Positions 60,971 to 64,000 of a stretch of 64,000 bases of DNA are shown one piece after another. Both the position numbers and the translations under genes were made by a program. This DNA comes from Punica granatum (taxonomy: Eukaryota > Streptophyta > Magnoliopsida > Myrtales > Lythraceae): the NCBI RefSeq assembly GCF_007655135.1, contig NC_045134.1, forward strand, positions 26,684,568 to 26,748,567. Reading direction: 5' to 3'. The first letter of the stretch is position 1, and every line of letters starts with the position of its first letter. The notes beneath the pieces were generated by a model. The model saw nothing but the letters and a program-made list of their open reading frames with translations. It made no database searches and was not told the origin of the DNA.

Positions 60971-61997
60971 AGTGTCTCTTTCATTGTTCATGGTTAGGGA
61001 ACATTTCCCGAAAAAGATTCCTATTGATTTGATAGAAGTTCTCACTTGAGCGTCGGATAAGGTTTTCTCGAGATCAACCCTGGGCCCCACTAACGTTTAT
61101 TTCTGTGGAATCAAGTGTTTGATTAACACACGAAATATCAGTGGGAGAACCAGTTGAAGATCTCAAAATTAGGGAACATCAAGAGAAGATCAAGTCCTAA
61201 TAATTTTATTTCACATCAGAAGCCTTAATTGTTTTTTTTCCCCCTTTTCACCCTCTTATTAAGAGTTCGATTACATAAATGTGTCCCTATGAATTCTTCT
61301 TTATACTAACAAGCTAGCATCCCCGCCAATGATTTATAGTTGTACCACGTGTCATTATTTTATAAATAAATCAATCGATCAAGGCGGGTGTGCAACGCAT
61401 GCCTGCGCTGGTAACCGGGTGTAATTTTGCGGTATTGCATTTCCTTTTTCCTTTAGAAATTACTAAGCGGGAAAGAACTTTAGAGTATATACTTATATGG
61501 GCTGATGACTGGACCTACAAAATTGGGCTTCTGTTATTCTATTTGAGTTTTAAACAATTTGTTGATCTTCTTTGCCGCCACGAATTAATTCTTTTGTATT
61601 TGTGAATCTCTTGCTATTTTCAATGATGTCTAATCATCGCTCAGCATTCAATACCAAACATATTCTCGGGGAGCAAGATCAGTTGCCCGGTCGGATGAGC
61701 CTAACAAGAGCCAAATTCCAGGACTTGACATACAAAAACGAGTGACAAAACCTACTGTCTATCTGGAGCTTGCACGATCACTTCAAGCAAATCATCAGTG
61801 TCTTGTTGCAGGATTGCTTACCGGTAGATTTACGGAGAGTGCTTCTGTTATGTATCGATCAGTTGAAAGAAAACTCATATATTGCAGTCAACTGTCCGCA
61901 GTCTATGTATTTTCCATTGCCTTCAAATCTCGGGTGAAAATTCGAGCCATACTCAACATTATTAAGTGATGAAGTTGATGTGCTGGTGGATAAATAG

Positions 61998-64000
61998 GCA
62001 AGACTTTCCCTGCCTACGACCCGCGGACTGGTGAGGTGATTGCTCGTGTGGCCGAAGGGGATCATGAAGATATCGACAGGGCAGTGTCCGCCGTTCGCAG
62101 GGCGTTCAATGAGGGACCCTGGCCTCATCCTAGTACAACACTGAAAGATTAATAATTTATCCGGTATTTTGCATTTACGTGCTTGACCTTTCTGGCTCAG
62201 GAGAGGTCGTTGGTTCTGCTGCGGTTTGCTGATCTGGTCGAAAAGCACAGCGAGGAGCTCACGGCCCTAGAGACATGGAACAACGGGAAGCCCTATGAGC
62301 AGTCTTTACATTCTGAGTTGCCTTCACTGGCAGGTCTCCTTCGTTATTACGCAGATAAATTTTTTCCGTACAACATCATTTACATGATATCCTAACATGC
62401 CGGATCATAAACTTGGCGTAATTCTTCGTTGTAAAGTTCCTGCTGATGGGAACTACCATCTGCAGACCCTTCACGAACCTATTGGCATCGTTGGCCAGAT
62501 CATCCCGCAGAACTTTCCCCTCAGCCTATTCGCTTGGAAGGTGGGGCCAGCGCTAGCTCGGGGGAATACAGTCATCCTAAAGAGTGCAGAGCAGACCACC
62601 TTGACTGCTCTCTATGCTGCTAAACTTCTACATGAGGTAAGTCTCCCGGTCTCAATGATTCCTCTGAGATTACTTTTTAGCCTATGTCGGTGTTTTTTCT
62701 TCTCTGTCTTCGGGTTTTCCTATATGAATCTGTTGATCTAAAACTGGCGGGCCTTCCTCTGGGTGTTTTGAATGTTGTCTCTGGCTATGGACCGACTGCT
62801 GGGGCAGCCCTTGCGAGCCATATGGAGGCGGACAAGGTATTCATTAGCAAGAAGTTCGAATTTCAAATGTGCGGTTTCTTTTCCTAATGTTTATAAATTA
62901 CTCTTTCATAGAACTTGTCGAGTTTGTTGCCATACAAACAAGAAATGTGAGAGAACATTCTCTTCTGGGAATGACTCTACGCGCCTAATATAGTTCGAAA
63001 ACATGATCTTAGACTTAGACACATTGTTGAAGGATGATCAATAGCTCAGTTTCGTTGTCATGTGCTTATGTTGCTTCACATACAGGATTGCAGCTTTCCT
63101 TCACAGGATCAACTGAGGCTGGTAAGATCATCCTCGAACTTGCGGCAAAGGGCAATCTCAAGCCTGTCATGCTGGAGCTTGGAGGAAAATCATCCTTCAT
63201 TATATGCGAGGATGCAGATGTGGACAAGGCTGTAGACACTGCACCCTTTGCTCTTTTCTTCAATCAGGTATAATCTCGAATCGAATATAAGTTGCACATC
63301 TGTGATGACAGCAATCACCGAAAGGTTCAAAAATTTTCCTGGATTTCTGTATAGGGCCAATATTGCTGTGCTGGATCTCGAACTTTTTTGCATGAGCGAA
63401 TATATGATGAATTTGTTGAGAAAGCAAAGGCCCGTGCTATGAGTCGGGTGGTCGGTGATCCCTTCAAGAAGGGTGTCGAACAAGGTCCTCAGGTATATAT
63501 CATTTATTCTCCTTGTACCATGAGTTTGAGTTTTCTCTTTACATCTCTTATCAAACTATAACCTTGGAGAGGAAAATCTCAGATTGATACGGAGCATTTT
63601 GAGAAAGTTCTTCGATACATAAGATACAGAAAAAAAAAAAGAAAAAAAAAGCAGTGCAACTCTCGAGTGTGGAGGGCAAAGAATTGGCTCCAAAGGGTTC
63701 TTCGTGCAGCCCACGGTTTTCTCAAACGTTCTGGTACAAAACACCTGTGCTGCTTGATCAATGACTTGCATCTCTCCGTGGCATGATTTGAGCACCTCAT
63801 GACATGAAACTGAGTCGGATATGCTTTGTTTGATCAGAACAACATGCCGATAGCTCAGGATGAGATCTTCGGCCCAGTCCAAACTATCTTGAAATTCAAG
63901 TATGTTGACCAGACAGTCTTCCCACAGCATGCTGTTATGCATGTCAACTAGATACGTCTAGTGCAGTATCTGATTGTTTTCTCTCTGGTCCTAGGGACCT
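61998..64000 (+). pseudogene. Mitochondrial aldehyde dehydrogenase (ALDH2B) pseudogene, runs off the window
   Basis: Exon pieces of ALDH2B appear in order: [115 protein letters not shown], the catalytic segment [11 protein letters not shown] (middle Cys kept) and AQDEIFGPVQTILKFK. Lesions: after EGPWPH the frame runs into STTLKD and a stop (about 62150), losing the MTAYER link; the segment between RYYA and VPADG is scrambled with stops (62355-62440); and a poly-A insertion at 63629-63650 replaces SGVESG and shifts the frame. No initiating exon or transit peptide is visible upstream. The intact enzyme would oxidise acetaldehyde and other aldehydes in mitochondria. The remainder lies beyond the window. 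Confidence 0.88.

Larger units (their letters stand above)
59584..61993. other. Upstream flank of the pseudogene copy (duplicated blocks)
   Basis: No gene. It repeats the order of 51000-52070 and then 55010-55990, with a SINE-like element (59842-60030) and a MITE (60668-60970) added. Confidence 0.6.

Overview
The window is nuclear DNA of a flowering plant, very probably a core eudicot. Genes are split by GT-AG introns, the spacers are AT-rich and full of small transposable elements, and every recognisable product is a plant family (DEG9, SUO, RDR2, 11S globulin, NFD2). Order and species cannot be fixed from sequence alone; a Myrtales plant such as pomegranate or a eucalypt is only a guess.

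Layout. 3.2-6.4 kb (+): DEG9, a nuclear serine protease. 7.8-9.4 kb (+): an intact HIG1-domain mitochondrial protein gene. 9.5-12.5 kb: a truncated copy of SUO (BAH plus TFIIS N-terminal domain). At 12.86 kb the order restarts with a piece of the DEG9 last exon, a broken HIG1 gene, an intact 11S seed globulin gene (16.3-18.2 kb), a second broken HIG1 copy, then full-length SUO (21.2-26.8 kb). DEG9-HIG1-SUO therefore looks like an old gene order that was tandemly duplicated, with one functional copy of each gene left and an 11S gene lying inside the duplicated block.

28.1-28.8 kb is a long-inverted-repeat element. It is followed by a ubiquitin-conjugating enzyme (29.5-31.3, +), an LRR receptor pseudokinase (32.2-34.3, +), RDR2 (34.9-38.9, +) and the convergent NFD2-like RNase III pseudoenzyme (39.4-40.3, -). 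40.4-46.5 kb is gene-free, with a solo-LTR candidate and a decayed LTR element. 46.6-48.3 kb (+) is an unnamed multi-pass membrane protein.

The last third is a second tandem duplication. An intact but very divergent spermidine synthase-like gene (48.6-50.8, -) is followed by its pseudogene copy (56.3-59.6, -), which carries a stop codon, a frameshift, a lost splice donor, two SINEs and a solo LTR. Between and after them lie MITEs, and the window ends inside a decayed mitochondrial aldehyde dehydrogenase (ALDH2B) pseudogene (62.0 kb to the edge).

Themes: SUO (miRNA translational repression) and RDR2 (24-nt siRNA production) are both small-RNA genes, but they are 8 kb apart with unrelated genes between, so I read no functional cluster. 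The strongest candidate for new biology is the spermidine synthase-like gene, whose fold motifs are kept while several active-site residues are replaced in the same way in both copies.
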